64,000 nt of DNA from Candidatus Propionivibrio dominans (GTDB taxonomy: Bacteria > Pseudomonadota > Gammaproteobacteria > Burkholderiales > Rhodocyclaceae), in contig JADJNC010000064.1 in the NCBI GenBank assembly GCA_016709335.1, positions 1-64,000 of the forward strand, read 5' to 3'. Both the position numbers and the translations under genes were made by a program. Below are positions 53,490 through 64,000 of this stretch, in pieces. The notes under the pieces are model-generated. The model had not been told where the DNA came from, searched no databases, and saw only the letters and a list, made by a program, of their open reading frames with translations. Each line of letters begins with the position of its first letter. Position 1 is the stretch's first letter.

Positions 53490-54155
53490 GTGCGTGTTCT
53501 GCTCGTTGAAGATGAACCGACAATCGCTGCGCAGTTGACCGAGGCACTGGAGGCCGCCGGTTACGCCGTCGATGTGTCCGGCAATGGCGTCGATGCCCAC
53601 TTCCAGGGGATCGACGAGAACCAGCCCTTTGATGCCGTCGTTCTCGATCTCGGGCTGCCGCAGATGGACGGACTTACCGTCCTGAAGAAATGGCGGGCCG
53701 CCGGACGAACCATGCCGGTGCTGATCCTGACGGCGCGCGACAACTGGCACGAGAAGGTGGCCGGGATCGATGCCGGTGCCGACGATTACCTGACCAAGCC
53801 CTTTCACATGGAAGAATTGCTGGCTCGCCTGCGTGCGCTGATCCGGCGGGCGAGCGGCCATGCCAGCGCCGAACTGGTATGCGGCGATGTAGTGCTCGAT
53901 ACGCGGCATAGCCGCGTCACGGTGGGCGGGCAGGCGCTGACGCTGACCAGCCACGAATACCGCGTGCTCGACTATCTGATGCACCATCCGGGGCAACTGG
54001 TCTCGCGCAGCGACCTGATCGAGCATATCTATGCCCAGGACTTTGATCGCGATTCCAATACCGTTGAGGTGTTCATCGCCCGTTTGCGCAAGAAGCTGCC
54101 CGAGGGCGTGATCGAAACGGTACGCGGTTTGGGTTATCGCCTGGTTTCTCCATGA
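53490..54155 (+). CDS. OmpR/PhoP-family response regulator
   Basis: The 221-residue regulator starts with GTG. The receiver has acidic pair VEDEP (residues 7-9), phospho-acceptor Asp53 in VVLDLGLPQMDG, and Lys in DDYLTKPFHMEEL. The winged helix domain ends with EVFIARLRKKLPEGVIETVR. It pairs with the kinase that overlaps it by 4 nt. The most likely target is the divergent SHP-DHC-flavocytochrome set, by position only. Confidence 0.94.
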   Translation: MRVLLVEDEPTIAAQLTEALEAAGYAVDVSGNGVDAHFQGIDENQPFDAVVLDLGLPQMDGLTVLKKWRAAGRTMPVLILTARDNWHEKVAGIDAGADDYLTKPFHMEELLARLRALIRRASGHASAELVCGDVVLDTRHSRVTVGGQALTLTSHEYRVLDYLMHHPGQLVSRSDLIEHIYAQDFDRDSNTVEVFIARLRKKLPEGVIETVRGLGYRLVSP

Positions 54156-55582
54156 TCGCCGCTGGCACAAAACAGCCGTCGACGGCGCTGCGCGGTTCGC
54201 TGCGCCTGCGCCTGTTGCTCGGGACGCTGGTCTGGATCGCGGTCTCGATTGTCGCTGCCGGCTGGGCGCTGGGCAGCCTGTTCAGTCAGCACGTGGCCAT
54301 GCAGTTCCACGCCGAGCTCAACACCCATCTCGACCAACTGGCGGCGCATCTGGTGCTCGATCGGGCCGGACAGCCTTTGCTTCCTGTGGCTCAGAGTGAT
54401 CCGCGTTTCAGCAAGCCCTACTCGGGAATTTACTGGCAGATCGATCGTATCGGCCCGTCGCCCAACGCCGCCCTTGGCCTGTTGCGCTCACGCTCGCTTT
54501 GGGATGAGGTGCTCAGGTTGCCCGCCGATACGCTGCAGGATGGAGAAGTGCATCAGCATAGTGTTCCAGGCCCCGGCAATGCCAGGCTGGGCGTCGTTGA
54601 ACGTGTCGTCACTATTGTGGATGCAGCGGATCGGCCAGGTCAGAGCTTCCGGCTGCTCGTCGCTGGCGATGAACAGCAAATGCACGAGCCGGTGGAAAAT
54701 TTCAAGGGCATGCTGTGGCTGGCTCTGGGGATGCTCGGCTTCGGGCTGGCGCTGGCCGTTGTCTTCCAGGTGCTGGTCGGGCTCGCTCCGCTCAGGCGTC
54801 TGCACGGCGCCCTGGCCGCCGTGCGCAACGGAAGCACGCAAAAACTTGAAGGACGTTTCCCCGGCGAAGTCCAGCCGCTGGTCGAGGAGTTCAACAGTGT
54901 CCTCACCCAGAATGCCGAAGTCATCGAGCGGGCGCGTACCCAGGCGGGAAATCTGGCGCATGCCCTGAAGACGCCGCTGAGTGTGATCGCCAACGCGGCG
55001 TCTGGAAAGTCGGGCGGGCTGGAGCAACTGGTAACAGCCCAGGTTGCCGTGGCCAGAAAGCAGATCGACTACCACCTGCGCCGCTCAAGAGCGGCGGCCT
55101 CGGTGCGTGTTCCGGGAGCGCGCAGCGCCGTATTGCCGGTACTCGACGGGCTGCTGCGCGTGATGCGGCGAATTCATGTCGAGCGTAATCTCGAAATTGT
55201 TGTCCATCCGCTCAGCTTGCCGACGGTCTTTCGCGGCGAAGAACAGGACGTGCAGGAAATGTTGGGCAATCTGCTCGACAACGCCTGCAAATGGGCCGTG
55301 CGGCGGATCGAGGTGTCACTGGCGGTGAGCGGCGGTGAACTGCTGATTACAATCGACGATGACGGGCACGGAATCGCCGAAGGCGAGCGCGAGCGGGTGC
55401 TGAGTCGCGGCGAACGCGCCGACGAGCAGGTTCCTGGTTCAGGGCTCGGGCTGGCCATTGTCGACGATCTGGCGCGCCTCTACGGCGGTCGGGTCGAACT
55501 GGCCGAGTCGCCGCTGGGCGGTCTGCGTGTCGTACTGGTCTTGCCGGCGGCCGATGAGCCGGCAGACAGGGACACGCTTTAG
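54152..55582 (+). CDS. Sensor histidine kinase (QseC/PhoQ-like)
   Basis: A 476-residue kinase with two membrane helices (about residues 20-45 and 186-208) bracketing a periplasmic sensor, then a HAMP-like linker. The H-box reads AGNLAHALKTPLSVIANAA with the phospho-His near residue 270. The ATP lid is complete: NLLDNACKWA, ITIDDDGHGI, and GSGLGLAIVDDLARLYGG. The signal is not known; the PepSY protein and redox neighbours suggest an envelope redox or metal cue. Confidence 0.93.
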   Translation: MIAAGTKQPSTALRGSLRLRLLLGTLVWIAVSIVAAGWALGSLFSQHVAMQFHAELNTHLDQLAAHLVLDRAGQPLLPVAQSDPRFSKPYSGIYWQIDRIGPSPNAALGLLRSRSLWDEVLRLPADTLQDGEVHQHSVPGPGNARLGVVERVVTIVDAADRPGQSFRLLVAGDEQQMHEPVENFKGMLWLALGMLGFGLALAVVFQVLVGLAPLRRLHGALAAVRNGSTQKLEGRFPGEVQPLVEEFNSVLTQNAEVIERARTQAGNLAHALKTPLSVIANAASGKSGGLEQLVTAQVAVARKQIDYHLRRSRAAASVRVPGARSAVLPVLDGLLRVMRRIHVERNLEIVVHPLSLPTVFRGEEQDVQEMLGNLLDNACKWAVRRIEVSLAVSGGELLITIDDDGHGIAEGERERVLSRGERADEQVPGSGLGLAIVDDLARLYGGRVELAESPLGGLRVVLVLPAADEPADRDTL

Positions 55583-55729
55583 CCCCAGGCCGAGTGAAGT
55601 TCGATAGCGCAACGTAACCTGACAAGCATGTCTGTGTCGCGTGGCAAACCCTTTACCCAGGTCGCGGTCTTGCCGAAGTTGCTTCCTTCGAAGGCTATCA
55701 GACAGAAGCCGGCCCCGACCACACCAAGC

Positions 55730-56740
55730 TCAAAGCGCCGGCATGTATCGATAGCTGGTCGGTGCCATTCCGCTCCAGCGCCGGAAAGCGCGCGTGAAGG
55801 CACTTTGCTCGGAGAAACCCAGCAGGAAGGTTATCTCGGTGACCGATTTACTTGGGTCTTGGAGATAGCGCCGGGCCAGTTCATGACGCGTTTCGTCGAG
55901 TACGTTCTGGTAGGTCAGGCCGAGTTCGTGAAGTTTGCGTTGCAAGCTGCGCTGGCTTAGCCCGAGTACACTGGCGACTTCATGCGCAGTTGGCAGCCCC
56001 GACGTCAGTTCGCTCAGCAAATAAGCCTTGCAGCGGCTGAGTATGTCGTCGTTGAAGCAACTCGCCAGTTGTTCGGTCAGGATGGCATCGAACGTGTTGG
56101 CCAGCGGGATATTGGCTGACGGCAGCGGTGTATCCACGGTCACGCGGTCGAGCAGGAAACTGTCATCGGCGGCGCCGAATTTTATTGTGCAGCCGAAGAA
56201 ATCCCGCCAGGGCTGTGGTTTGGCGGGTAAGGGCCGGCGCAGACTGACGGCGGTGGCATTCAGCTTGCTGCCAAAATTGGTCCGGCACATGTCAACAAGG
56301 ATTGACAGGGAGAAATCGGCGATCACAAACCCGATAGGCGTATCCCCGCGCCCGTGGTCAAGGACGAAGCGCAAGCCGGCAGGTTCTTCAATGCAGCGAT
56401 AGGTGACCCGGCTACCGAGAATGCGCGCGAAGCGTTCCATGCGTTTCAGGCCGGTGTGCAATGTCCTGCTCGACAGCCAGGCGTAGCCCATGGTGCCGAG
56501 GTTGGAGGGGTGCCAGCATTGTGCGGCGCGCAAGGCAAACGCCGGATCGGAAATCTGCGCCGAGGCTTTCGCGAAGGCAGCATCTCCCAGATGCACGGGC
56601 AGGCGCGCCGTGACATCGCGGAACGTTTCAGGCGCCACGCCCAGTTCGCGCATGAAACGCTTCGCGTCGAGGCCATGCAGTTCGACAAGGCGAAACAGGA
56701 TCAACCAGATCGTCGCCAGTGATCCTTCAGGACTCGTCAT
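55730..56740 (-). CDS. AraC-family transcriptional regulator
   Basis: The 336-residue protein has an N-terminal AraC-binding-type domain (LGVAPETFRDVTARLPVHLG, CWHPSNLGTMGYAWLSSRTL) and a C-terminal double helix-turn-helix (HEVASVLGLSQRSLQRKLHE, VTEITFLLGFSEQSAFTRAF). This is the OruR/ArgR-like layout with ligand-binding domain 1. No obvious target is adjacent. It is divergent from the GGDEF-EAL gene. Confidence 0.9.
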   Translation of the reverse strand: MTSPEGSLATIWLILFRLVELHGLDAKRFMRELGVAPETFRDVTARLPVHLGDAAFAKASAQISDPAFALRAAQCWHPSNLGTMGYAWLSSRTLHTGLKRMERFARILGSRVTYRCIEEPAGLRFVLDHGRGDTPIGFVIADFSLSILVDMCRTNFGSKLNATAVSLRRPLPAKPQPWRDFFGCTIKFGAADDSFLLDRVTVDTPLPSANIPLANTFDAILTEQLASCFNDDILSRCKAYLLSELTSGLPTAHEVASVLGLSQRSLQRKLHELGLTYQNVLDETRHELARRYLQDPSKSVTEITFLLGFSEQSAFTRAFRRWSGMAPTSYRYMPAL

Positions 56741-56918
56741 GGTAGGTGACCTCCTCGTTATTGATGTTACATCATGGCGTGAATGGTCATGCGAAAGGCG
56801 CGCCGGGTCAAGTGTTGTCCGGCGATGCTGCGTAAGCTTGAGTCGCAGTCAAGCCTTATCGCCAATCCGTATCGCCATCAATGGCAAGCAGAATTGGCCA
56901 GTCTCCGGAGGGTGAGCA

Positions 56919-58265
56919 GTGATCGAAAGGCCCGCACCGCAGAATCGTAAATTTTACGAGTCGATGCCAGCGGTAAATCCCACAGTGGACCCCATTACCG
57001 GTTTCCTGAACCGGAATGCCGGTTTGCAGGCGGTTGCGCGGGCGGTTGCCGAAGCCAACTCAAAGCGCTCCTTGCTGGTCGTCCTGTGGGTGGACATGGA
57101 TCGTTTCCGGCAGGTTAACGACTCATTCGGCCATGCCGGTGGCGATAGTGTCATTGTCCGGATCGCCGAGCGTATTCGTTCGTGTGTTTCCACCCCGGGC
57201 GAGTTCTTGCGCATGGGGAGCGACGAATTTGTCGTGCTGATTCCCGGTCTCGACCGGATCGGTGCCGAACAGCTTGCCGGCAAGCTACTGGTTGAGATCG
57301 AAATGCCGATGCCGATCGACGACATCCTTATTCGTCCCTCAGCGAGTATCGGTATTGCCCTCGGGCAGGTGGACGACTATCCGCTTGGCCTGCTGGAACG
57401 CGCCGACCGGGCGATGATTGAAGCCAAGCGACAGGGCGGAAACCGGATCGTAATCTCGGGTGACGAACCGGTTGCCGGACGACTCGGCGTTCAATTGGCT
57501 CGTGAAGAACTGGCGATCGAAAGCGCACTGCACGCGGCACTTGAAAGCGGCGGACTGCAACTGGAGTTCCAGCCGATCATCCGTCAGGATGGCTCCGTCG
57601 AGGCGGTCGAGGCGCTCATGCGCTGCAACGCCCATGGCCTGAAGATTCCACCCGGAAAGTTCATTCCGGTAGCAGAGAAGACCGGACTTGTCTTCCGGCT
57701 CGGCGAATGGAGTCTGCTGCAGGGTGCTCACTGTGCGGCCTTGCTGCGCGAACAGGGCAACACTACCAAGGTGGCCATCAATGTATCCCGTGTTCAACTG
57801 ACATCGACCTCATTCATGCAGGCGTTGCATGGTGCTCTGATCTGCGCCAACGTGGCACCGGAATTGATAGAGCTCGAACTGACGGAGTCGCTGTTCATGG
57901 ACCTTTCGGCCACCGTCCAGGGCAATTTGCGCGGTGCTCGTGCCGCCGGGGTCGGTCTGGCGATCGACGACTTCGGCACGGGTTTTTCCTGCCTGACCAG
58001 CCTGAAAGATCTTCCGGCAACCAAACTCAAGCTGGACCGTGCGTTCATCAGCGTTCTGCCCGGGGACCGGCGGGCTTTCGCCATCGTCCGGGCGATGACC
58101 CAACTGGCGCGTGACCTGGGCATGATCGTCGTCGCCGAAGGTGTGGAAACAAAGGAGCAGCTGGATGCCTGCACGGCCGCCGGGGTGGACGCCACGCAGG
58201 GTTTTTTCAATGCCTGCCCGATGTCCGTGGAAGCCTTGTTGCAGTGGATGAAATCGGGAAAGTGA
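56919..58265 (+). CDS. GGDEF-EAL cyclic di-GMP protein with degenerate GGDEF
   Basis: The 448-residue cytoplasmic protein has a GGDEF domain with signature GSDEF (FLRMGSDEFVVLIPG, near residue 102) and an EAL domain with AVEALMRC, ELTESLFMDL, DDFGTGFS, KLDRAFIS and EGVETKEQ. The EAL catalytic residues look complete, so it is probably a phosphodiesterase; GSDEF may still bind GTP. No sensor domain precedes them. It starts with GTG after a GGAGG site. An HDOD gene follows 1 nt later. Confidence 0.9.
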   Translation: MIERPAPQNRKFYESMPAVNPTVDPITGFLNRNAGLQAVARAVAEANSKRSLLVVLWVDMDRFRQVNDSFGHAGGDSVIVRIAERIRSCVSTPGEFLRMGSDEFVVLIPGLDRIGAEQLAGKLLVEIEMPMPIDDILIRPSASIGIALGQVDDYPLGLLERADRAMIEAKRQGGNRIVISGDEPVAGRLGVQLAREELAIESALHAALESGGLQLEFQPIIRQDGSVEAVEALMRCNAHGLKIPPGKFIPVAEKTGLVFRLGEWSLLQGAHCAALLREQGNTTKVAINVSRVQLTSTSFMQALHGALICANVAPELIELELTESLFMDLSATVQGNLRGARAAGVGLAIDDFGTGFSCLTSLKDLPATKLKLDRAFISVLPGDRRAFAIVRAMTQLARDLGMIVVAEGVETKEQLDACTAAGVDATQGFFNACPMSVEALLQWMKSGK

Positions 58266-58266
58266 A

Positions 58267-59142
58267 ATGACGAGTGATTTCATGAATCCTTCTCCGTCGG
58301 TCGACGCTGTTCTGGAACGAATCATCAAGGCCAACGACATTCCGCCGCGCCCGCTGATCATTGACCGGATCAGGGCGGCGATGAGCCAGGATGACCCTGA
58401 TTTCAGGCAGGTCGGCCAACTGATCAGTGCCGATGTCAGCCTTGCTGCCGGCCTGATCAAGACCGCCAATTCGCAGTCTTTCGGTTTTCAGAGCCGTGCG
58501 CGTTCAGTTCAGGACGCGCTGATGATGCTCGGCCTCGATGTCACCAGCCGGGCCGTCGCCGCCATCAGCCTGCGCCAGGCCTTCCCCAACAGCGGTCATT
58601 ACGAACGCTTCTGGGATGCCTCAGCGCGCATCGCCGCGCTCTCGGGCTGGCTCGCCCAGCGTGTGCCAAAGCCGAAATTGCGAGCGGACGATGCCTACAC
58701 CTTCGGATTGTTCCGCGACTGTGGCATCGTCATCATGTTGCGCCGTTTTCCCGCCTACACGCAGACGCTGGCTCGCGCCAACAAGGATAGCGAGCGCCTG
58801 TTTACCGCCGTCGAACAGCAGGATTATCCGAGCGATCACGCCATGCTCGGCTGCCTGCTGGCACAGAACTGGTGGCTGCCCGAGGAAATCTGTCAGGCGA
58901 TTCGCCATCATCACGACCCGTCGACCATCGACATGTTTGAATCCGGCCTGCCACTGGCCAGCCGCTACCTCGTTGCCGTCAGCCAGACGGCCGAGCATAT
59001 CCTGCAGCAACTCACCGGAGCGAGCCAGACGCAGGAATGGCCGAAACTAGGCAACTCCTGTCTGCGCCTGCTGAGTCTTGATCAGGCGATGCTTGCCGTG
59101 CTCTACACTGAAGCTGAAGAACTGCTCAAATCAGTCGATTGA
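58267..59142 (+). CDS. HDOD domain signalling protein
   Basis: The 291-residue protein is a single HDOD domain (SADVSLAAGLIKTANSQSFG, LMMLGLDVTSRAVAAISLRQ, HAMLGCLLAQNWWLPEEICQ, AIRHHHDP). HDOD domains resemble HD phosphohydrolases but usually lack activity and act as scaffolds in regulation. Its 1-nt spacing from the GGDEF-EAL gene makes a two-gene operon. A joint c-di-GMP role is inference. Confidence 0.9.
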   Translation: MTSDFMNPSPSVDAVLERIIKANDIPPRPLIIDRIRAAMSQDDPDFRQVGQLISADVSLAAGLIKTANSQSFGFQSRARSVQDALMMLGLDVTSRAVAAISLRQAFPNSGHYERFWDASARIAALSGWLAQRVPKPKLRADDAYTFGLFRDCGIVIMLRRFPAYTQTLARANKDSERLFTAVEQQDYPSDHAMLGCLLAQNWWLPEEICQAIRHHHDPSTIDMFESGLPLASRYLVAVSQTAEHILQQLTGASQTQEWPKLGNSCLRLLSLDQAMLAVLYTEAEELLKSVD

Positions 59143-61658
<2,516 letters not shown>

Positions 61659-61770
61659 TCTTGCAGGACGAGTCTGCAAGGGCCTGTGGCGTAGCCTCGA
61701 CCGGGCATCAGGTTCAACACACTACCAGACAGGTGCTCTGAATTGATCAATTTCACCAAGGAGAAAAAGC

Positions 61771-62265
61771 ATGAGCAGCAAAAAAACCAGAACCTCTGCG
61801 ATCGATATCGGCATCAGTGCCGATGATCGCTCCAAGATCGTGCGCGGACTTTCAGCCCTGCTGGCAGACAGCTACACGCTTTACCTGATGACGCACAACT
61901 TCCACTGGAACGTCACCGGGCCGCAGTTCAACAGTCTGCACCTGATGTTCATGGGCCAATACACCGAGCAGTGGAACGCCCTAGACGTCATCGCCGAACG
62001 CATTCGTGCGCTCGGGCATCCGGCACCAGGCACCTACAAGGAATTCGTCAAGCTGGCCTCAATCAAGGAGGTTGAAGGCGTACCCAAGGCCGATGACATG
62101 ATCGGCCATCTGGTCGCCGCTCAGGAAGCCACGGCACGCACGGCGCGCAAGCTGTTTCCCCTGGCCGATTCGGCGAACGATCAGCCAACCGCTGATCTGC
62201 TGACCCAACGCCTTGAAGTGCACGAGAAAACCGCCTGGATGCTGCGCAGTCTGCTTGAGGATTAA
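61771..62265 (+). CDS. dps: Dps family ferritin-like DNA-protection protein
   Basis: The 164-residue protein is a Dps-type mini-ferritin that forms 12-mers and oxidises iron with peroxide. Ferroxidase ligands visible are His45 in [10 protein letters not shown], His57 in SLHLMF, and Asp72 and Glu76 in [12 protein letters not shown]. The acidic residue normally four positions after His57 is Met61 here (LHLMFMGQY), an odd change. The N-terminal tail carries a few Lys and Arg. A clear AAGGAG site precedes it. It is convergent with hisC. Confidence 0.92.
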   Translation: MSSKKTRTSAIDIGISADDRSKIVRGLSALLADSYTLYLMTHNFHWNVTGPQFNSLHLMFMGQYTEQWNALDVIAERIRALGHPAPGTYKEFVKLASIKEVEGVPKADDMIGHLVAAQEATARTARKLFPLADSANDQPTADLLTQRLEVHEKTAWMLRSLLED

Positions 62266-62271
62266 ACCGCG

Positions 62272-63357
62272 CTAGCCGAGGATTTCACGTAGTGCGTCGA
62301 CCAGCACCTGACACTGGTCATCGGTACCGATGGTGATGCGCAGGTGCTGCTCGATGCGTGGCAGCGTGAAGTGGCGAACGATGACCTGGCGCTGGCGCAG
62401 TTGCGCCGCCAGTTGTGCCGCATCGTGGTGCGGATGGCGCGTGAAGATGAAGTTGGCTGCCGAAGGCAGTACCTCGAAGCCGAGGCGTTCAAGGTCGGTC
62501 GACAGTGTTGTGCGGCTGTTTATGACGGCCAGTCGGGTCTTCTCCAGATGTTCCCTGTCGTTCATTGCCGCGCTGGCCCCGGCTATCGCCAGGCGGTCGA
62601 GCGGATAGGAATTGAAACTGTTCTTCACCCGCTCCAGCGCCTCGATCAGCAGGGTATTGCCGACGGCATAACCGGCGCGCAGCCCGGCCAGCGAATGCGA
62701 CTTGGAGAGCGTACGGATCACCAACAGGTTGGGGTAACGATTGACCAGTGCGATGGACGTGGGAATGACCTGGCCGGCGAAGTCGATGTAGGCCTCGTCG
62801 ATGACGACAACGCTTTTTCGGTGGGCGGCGACCAGGCGCTCGATTTCAGCCAGTGGCAGCAAGTGGCCGGTCGGCGCATTGGGGTTGGCGATGATGATGC
62901 CGCCGTTCTCTCTGTTGTAGTCGTCGATGCGGACCTCGAAGTGCTCGCCGAGCGGGATGCTGATGTGCTGCACGCCATAGAGACCGCAGTACACCGGATA
63001 GAAGCTGTAGGTGATGTCCGGCAGCAGAATCGGCTTTTCGTGCTTGAGCAGGGCCATGAAGGTGTGCGCCAGCACTTCGTCGGAACCGTTGCCGACGAAG
63101 ACCTGAGCCGGCGTGATGGCCAGCCCGGCAAAGTGGGCGGCGACCGCTTCCTTGAAGCGCTCGGCGCTGGGGTCGGGATAGAGGCGCAGTCTCGCGCCAT
63201 CGGCGCCCAGTTCCTCGCGTATCGCGGCGACGGCATGCGGCGACGGCGGGTAGGGGTTTTCGTTGGTGTTCAGCTTGACGAGACCGGGCAACCTGGGTTG
63301 CTCACCCGGAACGTACGGGGTCAGCTTATGGACGAGGGCACTCCAGAATTGGCTCAT
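62272..63357 (-). CDS. hisC: Histidinol-phosphate aminotransferase
   Basis: HisC is a PLP aminotransferase of histidine synthesis. The 361-residue protein has [49 protein letters not shown], and the PLP-lysine in [20 protein letters not shown]. In related genomes hisC lies between hisD and hisB on the same strand; here it is reversed and 15 kb from hisD, but still adjacent to hisB (142 nt between starts). It converges with dps 6 nt away. Confidence 0.95.
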   Translation of the reverse strand: MSQFWSALVHKLTPYVPGEQPRLPGLVKLNTNENPYPPSPHAVAAIREELGADGARLRLYPDPSAERFKEAVAAHFAGLAITPAQVFVGNGSDEVLAHTFMALLKHEKPILLPDITYSFYPVYCGLYGVQHISIPLGEHFEVRIDDYNRENGGIIIANPNAPTGHLLPLAEIERLVAAHRKSVVVIDEAYIDFAGQVIPTSIALVNRYPNLLVIRTLSKSHSLAGLRAGYAVGNTLLIEALERVKNSFNSYPLDRLAIAGASAAMNDREHLEKTRLAVINSRTTLSTDLERLGFEVLPSAANFIFTRHPHHDAAQLAAQLRQRQVIVRHFTLPRIEQHLRITIGTDDQCQVLVDALREILG

Positions 63358-63499
63358 GAACGGCTCGCAAGGTCGAATGCAGCAGAAGCCTTAAATGGTA
63401 TCATGCACGACTATTGGTTTGAGCCGCCCGGAGTGTGATCCGGAGGTTCGCCCCAGAGATTTATGAATTCGATTTTTGCCTCTTTGCGACGGGGTCTTC

Positions 63500-64000
63500 A
63501 TGCGGCAAGCCGAAATTACCAGAAACACCCTAGAAACCCGGATCAAGGTTCGTCTTGATCTTGACGGTAGCGGTCAGGGCAAGTTTGCCAGCGGCGTTCC
63601 TTTTCTCGATCACATGCTCGATCAGATAGCCCGTCACGGGATGATCGATCTTGACGTCGAGGCGCAGGGGGATCTGCACATTGACGCGCACCACACGGTC
63701 GAGGACATCGGCATTACGCTCGGGCAGGCGCTGGCCAGGGCGCTGGGCGAAAAGCAGGGCTTGCGTCGCTATGGGCACGCCTATGTGCCGCTCGACGAGG
63801 CGCTGTCGCGCGTGGTGGTCGATCTCTCGGGTCGCCCCGGCCTGGTGTTCAATGTCGAATTCAGGCGCGCCATGGTCGGTGCTTTTGACGTTGACCTGAC
63901 CCATGAATTTTTCCAGGGTCTGGTCAATCACGCCCTGATCACCGTGCAGGTCGACAACCTGCGCGGCGAAAATGCGCACCACCAGGCCGAGACGGTCTTC
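63500..64000 (+). CDS. hisB: Imidazoleglycerol-phosphate dehydratase, partial
   Basis: HisB dehydrates imidazoleglycerol phosphate using manganese. From [20 protein letters not shown] the frame stays open to the window end (167 codons, near the full length of about 197). Metal ligands are seen in [27 protein letters not shown], and [12 protein letters not shown], with the last histidine cluster NAHHQAE near the edge. No start with a strong ribosome site other than this ATG was found. It continues the his operon after the hisC inversion. Confidence 0.94.
   Translation, partial: MRQAEITRNTLETRIKVRLDLDGSGQGKFASGVPFLDHMLDQIARHGMIDLDVEAQGDLHIDAHHTVEDIGITLGQALARALGEKQGLRRYGHAYVPLDEALSRVVVDLSGRPGLVFNVEFRRAMVGAFDVDLTHEFFQGLVNHALITVQVDNLRGENAHHQAETVF

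Noticed and set aside
55628..55960. A 110-codon plus-strand frame near the AraC gene
   Set aside because: It lies mostly antisense to the AraC C-terminal helix-turn-helix and has no supporting features.
61660..61680. Hairpin CTTGCAG-N7-CTGCAAG after katG as a terminator
   Set aside because: Short stem without U-run; dps may be read through from katG.

Overview
The window is 64 kb of a GC-rich betaproteobacterial chromosome, most likely order Rhodocyclales (relatives of Dechloromonas, Azonexus or Candidatus Accumulibacter). This rests on conserved gene orders that I recognise: erpA-bactofilin-argC-rpsI-rplM, pilB-pilC-pilD, argB-HAD nucleotidase-slmA, and mlaFEDACB-ABC exporter-bolA-murA-hisG-hisD. 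No rRNA, tRNA, CRISPR array or replication origin was seen.

Layout. 1-8.9 kb: housekeeping genes (Fe-S insertion, bactofilin, arginine, ribosomal proteins, ubiquinone, RNA decapping, prolyl-tRNA synthetase, lytic transglycosylase). 8.85-10.4 kb: an IS4-like element with a 9-bp target duplication and a frameshifted transposase, inserted inside an older palindromic MITE-like repeat. 10.4-20.9 kb: ffh, a CcsA/YpjD-like gene, the type IV pilus genes, aspS, and a barnase/barstar-like pair placed between aspS and nudB. 21.2-28.9 kb: two bufferin-type RiPP loci (DUF2282-like peptide, DUF692/MNIO oxidase, DUF2063 partner, DoxX). The second follows an ECF sigma/anti-sigma pair, and a VTT protein and a Kelch protein lie between the loci. 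A shared promoter pattern, TGTAA(C/G)-N17-CGT(T/C)T, stands before the sigma gene and before the first bufferin peptide, so one ECF regulon probably covers both. 29-47 kb: small heat-shock protein with a sigma32-like promoter, argB, slmA, glnE, the Mla lipid transport operon, an ABC exporter, murA, a HEPN/MNT pair, hisG and hisD.

47.2-62.3 kb is an accessory block that interrupts the his operon. It holds an octaheme cytochrome c with a membrane subunit and a flavin/2Fe-2S reductase; an SHP (DUF1924)/diheme cytochrome/ferric-reductase-like set with a divergent PepSY-response regulator-kinase operon; an AraC regulator; GGDEF-EAL and HDOD proteins; and katG-dps behind an OxyR-like site. hisC follows on the opposite strand, and hisB runs off the end of the window.

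Several genes in otherwise intact operons are broken by one change each: a bufC-like gene, mlaE and the octaheme cytochrome by single-base indels, and an ABC ATPase by an amber codon. These may be true pseudogenes or assembly errors; the sequence alone cannot decide. Short palindromic repeats of at least three families recur in the intergenic regions.
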